NCBI GenBank assembly: GCA_002395085.1
Contig: DGVV01000084.1
Coordinates: 1-7,075 of the forward strand
Direction: 5' to 3'
From: Ruminococcus sp. UBA4275
GTDB lineage: Bacteria; Bacillota; Clostridia; Oscillospirales; Ruminococcaceae
Length of the DNA stretch: 7,075 bases
The notes under the pieces were generated by a model. The model was not told the origin of the DNA. It did no database searches and saw nothing but the letters and a program-made list of their open reading frames with translations. This document shows positions 1 to 5,834 of the stretch, one piece after another. A program made the position numbers and the translations under genes. Position 1 is the stretch's first letter; each line of letters starts with the position of its first letter.

Positions 1-60
1 CCCACTATAAGAAAAGTAATGTAAATGCGTTGAAATTCTAGGTTCACAAAATAGGGGATT

Positions 61-109
61 CTTAAGGGCTAGTAGCCCTTAAGCGGGAGTTTGAGGGCAG
101 AGCCCTCAA
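61..109. repeat. Two tandem perfect palindromes (possible dispersed intergenic repeat)
   Basis: Two adjacent perfect inverted repeats occur in the non-coding left end. The first is CTTAAGGGCT-AGT-AGCCCTTAAG (61-83) and the second is TTGAGGGC-AGA-GCCCTCAA (91-109), separated by 7 bases. Both share a core of AGGGC / GCCCT around a 3-base loop, so they look like related units. Neither is followed by a T-run on either strand, so they are poor intrinsic terminators. In bases 1-60 I see no gene, ribosome site or convincing promoter. Short GC-rich palindromes of this kind are often dispersed between genes in gut Clostridia; that this one is repeated elsewhere in the genome is inference, since only this copy is visible. 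Confidence 0.6.
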
Positions 110-144
110 TATAAATCCGTCGGAGACACTTTATCTACAAGCTG

Positions 145-176
145 AGGCGATCCTCCTGCGCGGGGGATCGCCTTTT
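145..176 (+). terminator. Intrinsic terminator, polarised for + strand transcription
   Basis: A 12-bp stem is formed by 145-156 (AGGCGATCCTCC) and 162-173 (GGGGGATCGCCT), with a 5-base loop TGCGC, followed by TTTT at 173-176. In + strand RNA the single non-Watson-Crick pair is a G-U wobble; in - strand RNA it would be an A-C mismatch, and no T-run follows on that strand. This points to a + strand gene ending left of the window. The expansin gene ends convergently at 191, so the hairpin may also slow transcription from that side, but less well. Confidence 0.75.
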
Positions 177-190
177 ATGATATTTGCAGC

Positions 191-1075
191 TTAAAGCGGG
201 AACTGTACGTGTCCCTCTGTGATCTCCTCCGGTGTGAAGGCGACGTTCTCATCCACCACGACCTGCCCGTAAATATCCGTGATGCGGAAGGTGAACGGGC
301 CTTTTCCAAGACCGGACTGCGCCTCAAAATAGTTGTAATTGCGGCGCGGCAGCTCGACAAATTCGCCGTCTGCATTCAGATATTCCAGCCGTTCAATCGG
401 GTAGCGGTGATTGCGCACCTGCACCGCACACCAGAATTCCGTTGAGCCGACCTTGTAGCGGTAGCTGACCGGTGCATCCTCCGCCGTATCCAGCGGGATA
501 ATGCGCCATGAAACCGGCACTTTGCCTTTTTCCGCGGGGGCGATCAGCGGGAAGGCATCGGTATAGAGATCGAGGTCGCCTTTTGCCCCCTCCGGCAGCA
601 GATCCGTCACCAGTACGTTGATTGTGCCGAGTTCGCCGGTTACTTCCAGATACGCACCTGCGAGTTCTGCGGTGTTGTAATCCGCCAGATTCATTGCGGT
701 AATCCAGTAATCGCGTGAGACCGGATCCAGCATGGCACAGCCGCCTTCATAGCCGCCGCCGTAGAAGGTTGCAAAGCCGGTATGTACCGTGCCTTTCGGT
801 TCGAGAATCCACTGGGGCGCTTCCGGCATGATGCCCTGTTTCAGCAGCGTGAGATCACGCGCATCGAGCTGCCCGTCTCCGGTGAAATCAGCAGCTTCTG
901 CATCTCCGCAGGTGTCAGATTCGGTCAGCAGGAAGGAAAGCAGGATGCGGGCATCTGCGGCATCCGCGGTGCTGTCGCCGTTGATGTCTCCTGCAAGGGC
1001 TTCGGCGGATGCGGCTGCGGGCTGCATCAGCAGCAGGGCAGCGGCAAGCGATGCAGTCAGTTTTGAAATTTTCAT
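191..1075 (-). CDS. Secreted dockerin type I-expansin fusion (EXLX1/YoaJ-like)
   Basis: This encodes a 294-residue exported protein predicted to dock onto a cellulosomal scaffoldin and loosen plant cell-wall polysaccharide without hydrolysis. Residues 1-24 form a signal peptide (MKISK, then a hydrophobic run, ending near ASA). A type I dockerin spans about 28-83, with two calcium-loop repeats: D30, N32, D34, D38, D41 and D63, T65, D67, D71, D74. After a short linker, residues 98-294 align by eye along their length with B. subtilis expansin EXLX1. Shared stretches include GGYEGG-like, VTDL, PEGA.G.LDL, QVRNH.YP, DYN.F-like, TDI.G.VV and the C-terminal GHVQFP. Equivalents of EXLX1 T12, D71, D82, W126 and Y157 are kept as T103, D158, D169, W215 and Y247, while Y73 is L160 and W125 is F214. 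I chose the ATG at 1075 rather than a start 20 codons upstream because it begins a proper signal peptide and has AAAGAGGAG at 1081-1089. It appears monocistronic, with its own promoter. The expansin assignment is firm; carbohydrate target and scaffoldin partner are unknown. Confidence 0.92.
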   Translation of the reverse strand: MKISKLTASLAAALLLMQPAAASAEALAGDINGDSTADAADARILLSFLLTESDTCGDAEAADFTGDGQLDARDLTLLKQGIMPEAPQWILEPKGTVHTGFATFYGGGYEGGCAMLDPVSRDYWITAMNLADYNTAELAGAYLEVTGELGTINVLVTDLLPEGAKGDLDLYTDAFPLIAPAEKGKVPVSWRIIPLDTAEDAPVSYRYKVGSTEFWCAVQVRNHRYPIERLEYLNADGEFVELPRRNYNYFEAQSGLGKGPFTFRITDIYGQVVVDENVAFTPEEITEGHVQFPL

Positions 1076-1091
1076 GGCAACTCCTCTTTCG

Positions 1092-1105
1092 GGCGGTGAA
1101 CCGCC
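1092..1105 (-). promoter_or_regulatory. Small hairpin in the expansin 5' leader next to its RBS
   Basis: GGCGG (1092-1096) and CCGCC (1101-1105) form a 5-bp GC stem with a 4-base loop in the leader RNA of the expansin gene, 2 bases upstream of the AAAGAGGAG ribosome site at 1081-1089. It could tune ribosome access or stabilise the 5' end. On the + strand the same stem is followed by TTTTT and looks like a very short terminator, but no + strand gene leads into it. The stem is short, so function is uncertain. Confidence 0.4.
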
Positions 1106-1114
1106 TTTTTCTTC

Positions 1115-1143
1115 ATTGTACCGCTTTTTCGGCAAAATGTCAA
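1115..1143 (-). promoter_or_regulatory. Near-consensus sigma-A promoter for the expansin gene
   Basis: On the - strand the -35 box is TTGACA (1138-1143), a full consensus match. The spacer is exactly 17 bases and the -10 box is TACAAT (1115-1120), five of six. The expected start of transcription is near 1108, giving a leader of about 33 bases before the ATG at 1075. It lies just past the htrA terminator, so the expansin gene appears to be an independent unit. Nothing that is clearly an operator or catabolite-response site is visible around it. Confidence 0.85.
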
Positions 1144-1151
1144 CCCGCAGA

Positions 1152-1190
1152 CGAAGAACCCCATCCGGCAGTACCGGACGGGGTTCTTCG
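1152..1190 (-). terminator. Intrinsic terminator of htrA
   Basis: Long inverted repeat: 1152-1162 pairs with 1180-1190 (11 bp), then one non-Watson-Crick position, then TCCGG (1164-1168) with CCGGA (1174-1178) around loop CAGTA. The odd pair, A1163/C1179, is a mismatch on the + strand but a G-U wobble in - strand RNA, which fits reading from htrA. In that RNA the GC core is flanked by AAGAA on the left and UUCUU on the right, so the lower stem doubles as the U-rich tail. It lies 40 bases past the htrA stop codon and just before the expansin promoter. Confidence 0.8.
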
Positions 1191-1230
1191 CATCATGAGA
1201 AATTCTATCTTGGAAAGGGAGATTGTAAGT

Positions 1231-2817
1231 TTAGTTAGCGGAAGAAGGCTTCTTCTCCTGAAGCACCAGCGTAAAGGTCAGATCCTGATCGCCTCTGGTG
1301 ACTGTCAGCGTGATCGTATCGCCCGCTTTATACTGATCCTTCTCGGAATTCAGCTCATCGTAGTCGCTGATTGCCTTGTCATTGATTGCAATGATGATGT
1401 CACCGACCTTGATGCCGGCGAGGTCTGCTGCGCTGCCCTTCACGACCGACTGCACGTACACACCGATCGGGAGACCGTAAGCCTGCGAGATTTCCTCCGT
1501 GACAGGTCTGCCGCTGATGCCGATGAGCGGTTTGCCGGTGACGTAACCGTAGTTGATGAGGTCATTCACGACTTCGCTTGCGTGCTTGATCGGGATTGCA
1601 AAGCACAGACCCTCAACGCTTGCTTCGTCGTAGTAGCTGCTGCTGATCTTCGAGGAATTGATGCCGATGACCTGACCGTAGCTGTTGATGAGCGGGCCGC
1701 CGGAGTTGCCGGCATTGATTGCGGTATCCGTCTGGATGAGGCGCATGGTCGAATCATTGATCGCGACTTCGCGGTTCAGTGCGGAAACGATACCGGTCGT
1801 GACCGAACCGAACAGGTCAAAGCCCAGCGGGTTGCCGATTGCAACAACCAGCTCACCGACGCGGAGATCATCGCTGTTGCCGAATTCCGCAACGGTCAGA
1901 TCCTGCGTGGTATTCACCTTCAGCACAGCAATATCTTCTGCGACATCATACGCAATGATCTGTGCATCGAGGGTGGTTTCGCCTTCGTAATAATCTTCGT
2001 TCAGCACGACCTGCACAGCTTTTGCCTCGCCCATGTGATACTGCTCGGAGCTGTCGTAAATGACGTGTGCATTCGTGATGATATAGCCGTCCTCTGACAT
2101 GATGATGCCCGTACCGGTTGCAGGGACTTCCTGTTCATAGGTTTCGCCGCCGCCGAATCCCCACATGGAGAAGGTCTGCCCCTGCCGCACGAAGGTCGAT
2201 GCGACACCGACCGTTGCCGGCGTGACCTTATCGACAATATCCGGAATGGTCATGGCATTTTCGCGGGCAGCGAGGTCAATCCAGTGCTGTGCATTGACCG
2301 TGCTGAGCGTATCCGAGTTCTGATTTGCCTGCGTGGAAGCCGCCTCCGTCGATGCGGAATCTGTTTCGCCGGTCTGGAGAGAGATGCGGTTTCCGGAATC
2401 GCTGTCTTTGCCGAGGAAGCGGCGGAGCGTTTCATTTTCCGTAGCAAACTGATAGCACTGAATGGCAGCATACGAGATGAAAGCAACTGCTGCAAACATT
2501 CCGAGTGCGCGCAGCCCCTTATGCGAACGCTTCTGTTTCGGCTGTTCCGGCGGGGTCTGACCGCCGCCGCCGTTGTTGTTCACAGGCGGGATGAAGCTGC
2601 CGGATTCTCCGCTGCGGGGCGAATAATAGCTGCCGCTGCTCTGCGGCTGCGGATTTTTGGCTGCCTGTTCTGCCGCGCCGAGGAACGGGTCTTTGACCGG
2701 CTGTACTTCTTCAGCGGGGGTGAGGGCCTGCTGCGGTGCGCTGACCGGTTCAATCGGTGTGACCTGATTGTCGTTCGTATTCTCCTGCGAACCGTTTCCG
2801 AAATTGTTATCCAACAT
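1231..2817 (-). CDS. htrA: HtrA/DegP-family membrane-anchored serine protease with one PDZ domain
   Basis: Trypsin-like protease of 528 residues that degrades or refolds damaged exported proteins on the outer face of the membrane. Residues 1-100 are a low-complexity, Gln/Pro/Ser/Asn/Gly-rich cytosolic segment ending in basic PKQKRSHKG. One membrane helix spans about 102-120. A Ser/Thr-rich linker reaches about 175, and the protease domain covers about 190-412. The catalytic triad is clear: H251 in TNAHV, D295 in EDIAVLK and S372 in GNSGGP. A PDZ domain covers about 430-520, with SAADLAGIKVGDII typical of the fold. Length and one-TM, one-PDZ layout match Firmicutes HtrA. I prefer the ATG at 2817: AAGAGGTG lies 7-14 bases upstream, whereas the GTG at 2826 would sit inside that ribosome site. 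It is divergent from the M16-lgt operon and ends with its own terminator. Function as an HtrA is secure; exact substrates cannot be inferred. Confidence 0.95.
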   Translation of the reverse strand: MLDNNFGNGSQENTNDNQVTPIEPVSAPQQALTPAEEVQPVKDPFLGAAEQAAKNPQPQSSGSYYSPRSGESGSFIPPVNNNGGGGQTPPEQPKQKRSHKGLRALGMFAAVAFISYAAIQCYQFATENETLRRFLGKDSDSGNRISLQTGETDSASTEAASTQANQNSDTLSTVNAQHWIDLAARENAMTIPDIVDKVTPATVGVASTFVRQGQTFSMWGFGGGETYEQEVPATGTGIIMSEDGYIITNAHVIYDSSEQYHMGEAKAVQVVLNEDYYEGETTLDAQIIAYDVAEDIAVLKVNTTQDLTVAEFGNSDDLRVGELVVAIGNPLGFDLFGSVTTGIVSALNREVAINDSTMRLIQTDTAINAGNSGGPLINSYGQVIGINSSKISSSYYDEASVEGLCFAIPIKHASEVVNDLINYGYVTGKPLIGISGRPVTEEISQAYGLPIGVYVQSVVKGSAADLAGIKVGDIIIAINDKAISDYDELNSEKDQYKAGDTITLTVTRGDQDLTFTLVLQEKKPSSAN

Positions 2818-2843
2818 GATAAGCACCTCTTTCTTTTAACGGA

Positions 2844-2873
2844 AACCCTCCGCTTTTTCTGCGGTGGGGGGTT
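2844..2873 (-). promoter_or_regulatory. Imperfect hairpin in the htrA 5' leader
   Basis: CCGC (2850-2853) pairs with GCGG (2861-2864) across a 7-base loop, and AACCC (2844-2848) can pair with GGGTT (2869-2873), with an asymmetric internal loop between the two helices. It sits in the predicted untranslated leader of htrA, about 13 bases upstream of the AGAGGTG ribosome site. It could be a simple RNA stabiliser or nothing at all; it does not match any riboswitch or RNA thermometer I recognise. Confidence 0.3.
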
Positions 2874-2893
2874 GTTCGTTTGTCTATGCTTTT

Positions 2894-2922
2894 ATTATAC
2901 GCCGGAATGTGAAAATCGCATG
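2894..2922 (-). promoter_or_regulatory. Candidate htrA promoter with strong -10 and weak -35
   Basis: On the - strand a perfect -10 box TATAAT lies at 2894-2899. No good -35 is present at the expected distance (2917-2922 reads CATGCG), and there is no TGn extension. The predicted start is near 2887, giving a leader of about 70 bases. A perfect -10 with a poor -35 is typical of promoters that need an activator. A TTTTCACA octamer (2908-2915) falls in the spacer. Confidence 0.55.
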
Positions 2923-2991
2923 ATAACTCTAAAAAAACAGTATAAAAAAGCCGATCTGTCAGCTTTCACATTTCCCTGCAAACTTTTCACA
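2908..2991. promoter_or_regulatory. TTTTCACA-like octamer cluster upstream of htrA (possible operator)
   Basis: Three copies of an octamer are seen: TTTTCACA on the - strand at 2908-2915, CTTTCACA on the + strand at 2963-2970, and TTTTCACA on the + strand at 2984-2991. The last two start 21 bases apart, i.e. two helical turns, on the same DNA face. All three are followed by TT in their own reading direction. A weaker copy, TTTTCACG, is at 3146-3153 beside the + strand promoter. B. subtilis htrA-type genes controlled by the CssRS secretion-stress system carry repeated octamers of similar sequence, as far as I recall; the link here is inference. Confidence 0.45.
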
Positions 2992-3162
2992 TTGCGGATG
3001 TGTGATTTGAAATTGCACGTATTTTCGCGGGTTTGTGTATGCTGATGGCCTGCGCGGCAGATGTATCGCGGAAATCGGAGGCGTCAGAAAAAGCACATCA
3101 CCGGCTGAAAAACAGCGCACACGGGATGCGGCAAAAAACAAAAAGTTTTCACGCTGTTTCCA

Positions 3163-3191
3163 TTGTTTTTTTTCATTCAATATGGTATAAT
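3163..3191 (+). promoter_or_regulatory. Extended -10 sigma-A promoter of the M16-M16-lgt operon
   Basis: A perfect -10 box TATAAT lies at 3186-3191, preceded by TGG at 3183-3185, making an extended -10. At 17 bases upstream is TTGTTT (3163-3168), a partial -35 match. The T-rich stretch 3166-3173 overlaps it. Predicted transcription start is near 3198, about 31 bases before the ATG at 3229. It appears to drive all three + strand genes, as no other promoter is evident before 7043. Confidence 0.75.
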
Positions 3192-3228
3192 AAGGGTTGA
3201 GATTTTTAAGGGGAGAGGAGGAGACTGT

Positions 3229-4506
3229 ATGCCGCTGTCTGTACCGGCACACCGCATTGCGGCGGGCGTGACCTATACCGGCTTGACTGTGCCGCATCTG
3301 CGGACAGGTTTGCTGCGCCTGCATTTTTACTGCCCGCACAGTGACCGCACGGCAGGTCTGCATGAATTGCTGACCGAATTGATCCCGCAGACCTCCGCGG
3401 CGTACCCGACGGTGCGGGATATGACCCGCCGTCTGACCTCTCTCTATGATACTGCATTTTATGCGGATATTGAGCATTTCGGAGACTGGGATGATCTCTG
3501 TTTCACGCTTTCGTGGCTCGATGACCGCTTTACCGGCGGGGAATCCGCTGCGGCACAGGCGCTTGATATTCTGCGCGGGTGCATTCTGCATCCGCTGCTG
3601 GAAAATGGCGCATTTCCGTCGGATTTGTTTGAGATTGCACGGGAGAATCTCCTTGGGGACATCGACTGCGAAGCGGATGACCGCCGCGGTTATGCCCGCA
3701 CACAGGCAGATGCGATGAGCTATGCCGGTCAGCCCGCTGCGATTCCGCCGCTTGGTACGCGCGATGCTGCTGCACAGGCAGATTCTGCTGCTGCCTATGC
3801 TGCGTGGCAGAATCTCCTGCAAAACGCCCCTGCCGCAGTTATCTGTGTGCAGCCGGCGGAAAATCCGCTGCCGGAAGAAACCGTCACCGCCGTTTTCGCG
3901 GAGATTGCGCGCACCGAACCGGCAGCATTTACGGTCATATCCCCCGCAGATCCGAAGCAGCATCCCTGCATGGCGGAGGAAAATGTCTGCGCGGCGCAGA
4001 CCCGTCTGGTTATGAATCTGCGCGATACCGGCAGCGATTCCGATGCGGCAATGCTGCTGAATGAATTGCTTGGTGCAATGCCGGATTCGCTGCTGCTGCG
4101 CAATGTCCGCGAACGGTACGGGCAATGCTATTACTGCGAGACCGGCTATTCGCGATGCAAACAAATGCTGACCATTGAGACCGCGACTGCCGATGCGCAG
4201 CTTGCACAGACCCGCGCGGCGATTCTGCATGAGCTGGATGTGCTGCGCAGCGGAGATGTCTCTCAGCGGGCGCTGCAAGCGGCGAAGCTGCATTTCGCCT
4301 TTGAGGCGGCACAGTGCGCCGATTCGCCGGAAGGGCTTGCCGAATGGCTCAGTGACCGCGCACTCTTTCATGATGAACGCACGCCGCAGCAGCTCTGTGC
4401 CGATATGGAGCAGGTGACTGCGGAACGAATTGCGCAGTCAGCGCGAGCTTTGGTCTTTGATGCACAGTTCACGCTGCACGGCATCGGAGAGGAGGCGGAG
4501 ACATGA
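3229..4506 (+). CDS. ymfF: M16-like peptidase subunit without active site (YmfF-type)
   Basis: A 425-residue soluble protein related to the M16 (insulinase/pitrilysin) family and most like B. subtilis YmfF, the non-catalytic partner of YmfH. The region where the zinc motif HxxEH would lie reads GLHELLTEL (about 43-51), which lacks it, and no equivalent of the later Glu ligand is evident. The order of a long N-terminal half, a helical middle and a second half near residue 250 onward (RLVMNLRDTG... then LLNELLGAMPDS and RYGQCYYCETGYS) fits the family. No signal peptide or membrane helix is visible, so it should be cytosolic. The ATG at 3229 is favoured over an in-frame ATG at 3163 because AGGAGG (3216-3221) sits 7 bases before it and the upstream ATG overlaps the promoter. 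It overlaps the next gene by ATGA, a sign of translational coupling and of a heterodimer. Databases often link this pair to EF-P modification; nothing here supports or excludes that. Confidence 0.85.
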   Translation: MPLSVPAHRIAAGVTYTGLTVPHLRTGLLRLHFYCPHSDRTAGLHELLTELIPQTSAAYPTVRDMTRRLTSLYDTAFYADIEHFGDWDDLCFTLSWLDDRFTGGESAAAQALDILRGCILHPLLENGAFPSDLFEIARENLLGDIDCEADDRRGYARTQADAMSYAGQPAAIPPLGTRDAAAQADSAAAYAAWQNLLQNAPAAVICVQPAENPLPEETVTAVFAEIARTEPAAFTVISPADPKQHPCMAEENVCAAQTRLVMNLRDTGSDSDAAMLLNELLGAMPDSLLLRNVRERYGQCYYCETGYSRCKQMLTIETATADAQLAQTRAAILHELDVLRSGDVSQRALQAAKLHFAFEAAQCADSPEGLAEWLSDRALFHDERTPQQLCADMEQVTAERIAQSARALVFDAQFTLHGIGEEAET

Positions 4507-5813
4507 ACACGGAGAGACAGATTTTCCGCGAAACCGATCCGCTGACCGGTGATACCTGTGTGCGCATTCTGCATGAGAGCGGCTTGGAGATACGGGTTCT
4601 GGAACAACCCGCGATGCATACTGCGGCGGCGGAATTTGCCGTGCGGTACGGCTCGGTTCACACCGCATTCATACAGGAGGGCAAGCGGATTCAGACACCG
4701 GCGGGTGTGGCGCACTATCTTGAACACAAGCTCTTTGAGAATGAAGATAACGGCGTATCTGCGCGGTTTGCTGCGATCGGTGCATCGGATAACGCCTATA
4801 CCGGATTTGACCGCACGGTCTGTCATTTCCGGACACACCGTGCCTTTCCGGAGGCACTTGCCGTTCTGCTGGAATTTGTGCAGCACCCGCAGATCACACA
4901 GGGCGGCGTGGAGCATGAACGCGGCATCATTACGCAGGAAATCGTGGAGTATTACGACGATGCCGACGACCGGATGTTCTTTCAGGTGCTGGAGGCGCTG
5001 TATCACGCCTGTCCCATCCGCACGGATGTGGCTGGTACGCCGGAAAGCATCGCGCAGATTACGGCGGAGATGCTGCTGCAATGTCACAGCGCATTTTACA
5101 ATCTGCACAATATGGTGCTGAGCTGTGCGGGCAATGTGACCGCCGCAGAGGTGCTGGAAACCGCAGACCGCCTGCTGATTCCTGCGCCGCCCTTTACGGT
5201 GCAGCCGGCACTCCCGCCTGAGCCGGAAACAGTCTTTGCGCCGTACCGCGAGCGGACAATGGCAGTCGGGCGGACGCAGTTTTCGCTGGGCTTCAAGAGT
5301 GCGCCTGCATCCGGCATGACGCAGATGCGCGAAAAACTCATCTGCGAGCTGGCAGCAGATCTTCTGACGGGTGCTTGTTCCCCGTTTTATGAGCAGATGC
5401 GGCAATCCGGCCTGCTTCCGCATCCTTTGAGTGCGGAGGTGCTTTGCGGCAGCGAATGGTTCGCGGTGATCTTTGACGGCGAATCCGATGAGCCGCAGAC
5501 CGTTGCGGATGCACTCTGCAAAGAATGCGCTTCTGCCCTGCAAAACGGCATTGATCCTGCCTTGCTGCAAGATCTGAAACGCGCCTATTACCGCGATGAG
5601 ATCACGGCGATGCAGTCGCCGGAGGATGCCGCTGCCGCCCTCACCGAAAACTGGCTTGCAGGATGCACCTCTCCCTTTGCGCGGACAGCGCTCCTTGCAC
5701 AGATCACACCGGAGGAAATCTGCGATGTGCTGGCAAGGCGCTTCCGGCAGGATCGCGCTGCACTTTCGGTCATTCTGCCCGATGACGATACAGATACAAA
5801 CGATGAAAAATAA
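4503..5813 (+). CDS. ymfH: M16 zinc metallopeptidase (YmfH-type), catalytic partner
   Basis: A 436-residue insulinase-family peptidase resembling B. subtilis YmfH. The inverted zinc motif HxxEH is intact as H71-Y-L-E74-H75, with E74 as the catalytic base. The third ligand is expected at E146 in the segment ERGIITQEI, with E139 matching the accompanying conserved Glu. The first domain covers about 1-210 and the second, non-catalytic half about 220-430, including GRTQFSLGFKS-like and FYEQMRQSGL segments. No signal peptide is seen, so it is cytosolic. AGGAGG at 4490-4495, inside the end of the previous gene, lies 7 bases before the ATG, and the ATGA overlap (4503-4506) implies coupled synthesis and probable heterodimerisation with the inactive partner. 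M16 enzymes typically cut small unfolded peptides inside a closed chamber; the natural substrate here is unknown. Family and active site are confident, the physiological role is not. Confidence 0.9.
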   Translation: MNTERQIFRETDPLTGDTCVRILHESGLEIRVLEQPAMHTAAAEFAVRYGSVHTAFIQEGKRIQTPAGVAHYLEHKLFENEDNGVSARFAAIGASDNAYTGFDRTVCHFRTHRAFPEALAVLLEFVQHPQITQGGVEHERGIITQEIVEYYDDADDRMFFQVLEALYHACPIRTDVAGTPESIAQITAEMLLQCHSAFYNLHNMVLSCAGNVTAAEVLETADRLLIPAPPFTVQPALPPEPETVFAPYRERTMAVGRTQFSLGFKSAPASGMTQMREKLICELAADLLTGACSPFYEQMRQSGLLPHPLSAEVLCGSEWFAVIFDGESDEPQTVADALCKECASALQNGIDPALLQDLKRAYYRDEITAMQSPEDAAAALTENWLAGCTSPFARTALLAQITPEEICDVLARRFRQDRAALSVILPDDDTDTNDEK

Positions 5814-5834
5814 ACCTGAAAGGAAGAATATACT

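Larger units (their letters stand above)
2818..3228. other. Divergent intergenic region between htrA and the M16-lgt operon
   Basis: About 410 bases without a credible gene. It carries the htrA leader (about 2818-2887), an htrA promoter candidate, AT-rich tracts near 2929-2948, several TTTTCACA-like octamers, an inverted repeat AAACAGCG (3110-3117) / CGCTGTTT (3152-3159), and the + strand operon promoter and leader. The only open frame wholly inside it on the + strand (about 53 codons from ATG 3039) has no ribosome site and low-complexity content. The size is generous for a simple divergent promoter pair, which suggests regulatory sites. Confidence 0.7.

Noticed and set aside
1..60. Possible promoter at the left edge (TTGAAA near 30-35)
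   Set aside because: No acceptable -10 box at 16-18 bases and no + strand gene downstream of it.
1092..1110. + strand intrinsic terminator (GGCGG/CCGCC then TTTTT)
   Set aside because: The stem is only 5 bp and no + strand gene ends nearby; it is better read as a leader hairpin of the - strand expansin gene.
1076..1135. N-terminal extension of the expansin gene by 20 codons
   Set aside because: The extension would place the signal peptide internally and cover the promoter -10 box and ribosome site; the ATG at 1075 with AAAGAGGAG is much better.
1009..2097. 362-codon + strand open frame across the htrA terminator and the 3' part of htrA
   Set aside because: It runs through a promoter and a terminator and is antisense to the conserved protease and PDZ domains of HtrA. 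It has no ribosome site or domain.
3004..3020. Near-palindrome GTGATTTGAAATTGCAC as an operator
   Set aside because: The symmetry is off by one base and the arms do not match beyond GTG/CAC and ATTT/AAAT; too weak to call.
3039..3200. Short + strand open frame (about 53 codons) in the divergent intergenic region
   Set aside because: No ribosome site before the ATG, low-complexity translation, and it runs through the operon promoter.
2959..4371. 470-codon open frame on the - strand opposite the first M16 gene
   Set aside because: It is antisense to a well-supported gene with a good promoter and ribosome site. Its translation is rich in Arg/Cys/His/Gln with no recognisable domain, as expected for a shadow frame in GC-rich DNA.
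4368..5570. 400-codon open frame on the - strand opposite the second M16 gene, abutting the previous shadow
   Set aside because: The opposite strand encodes a clear HxxEH metallopeptidase. The antisense product is Arg/Cys/His-rich without motifs; the apparent end-to-end overlap with the other shadow only reflects the codon bias of the two sense genes.
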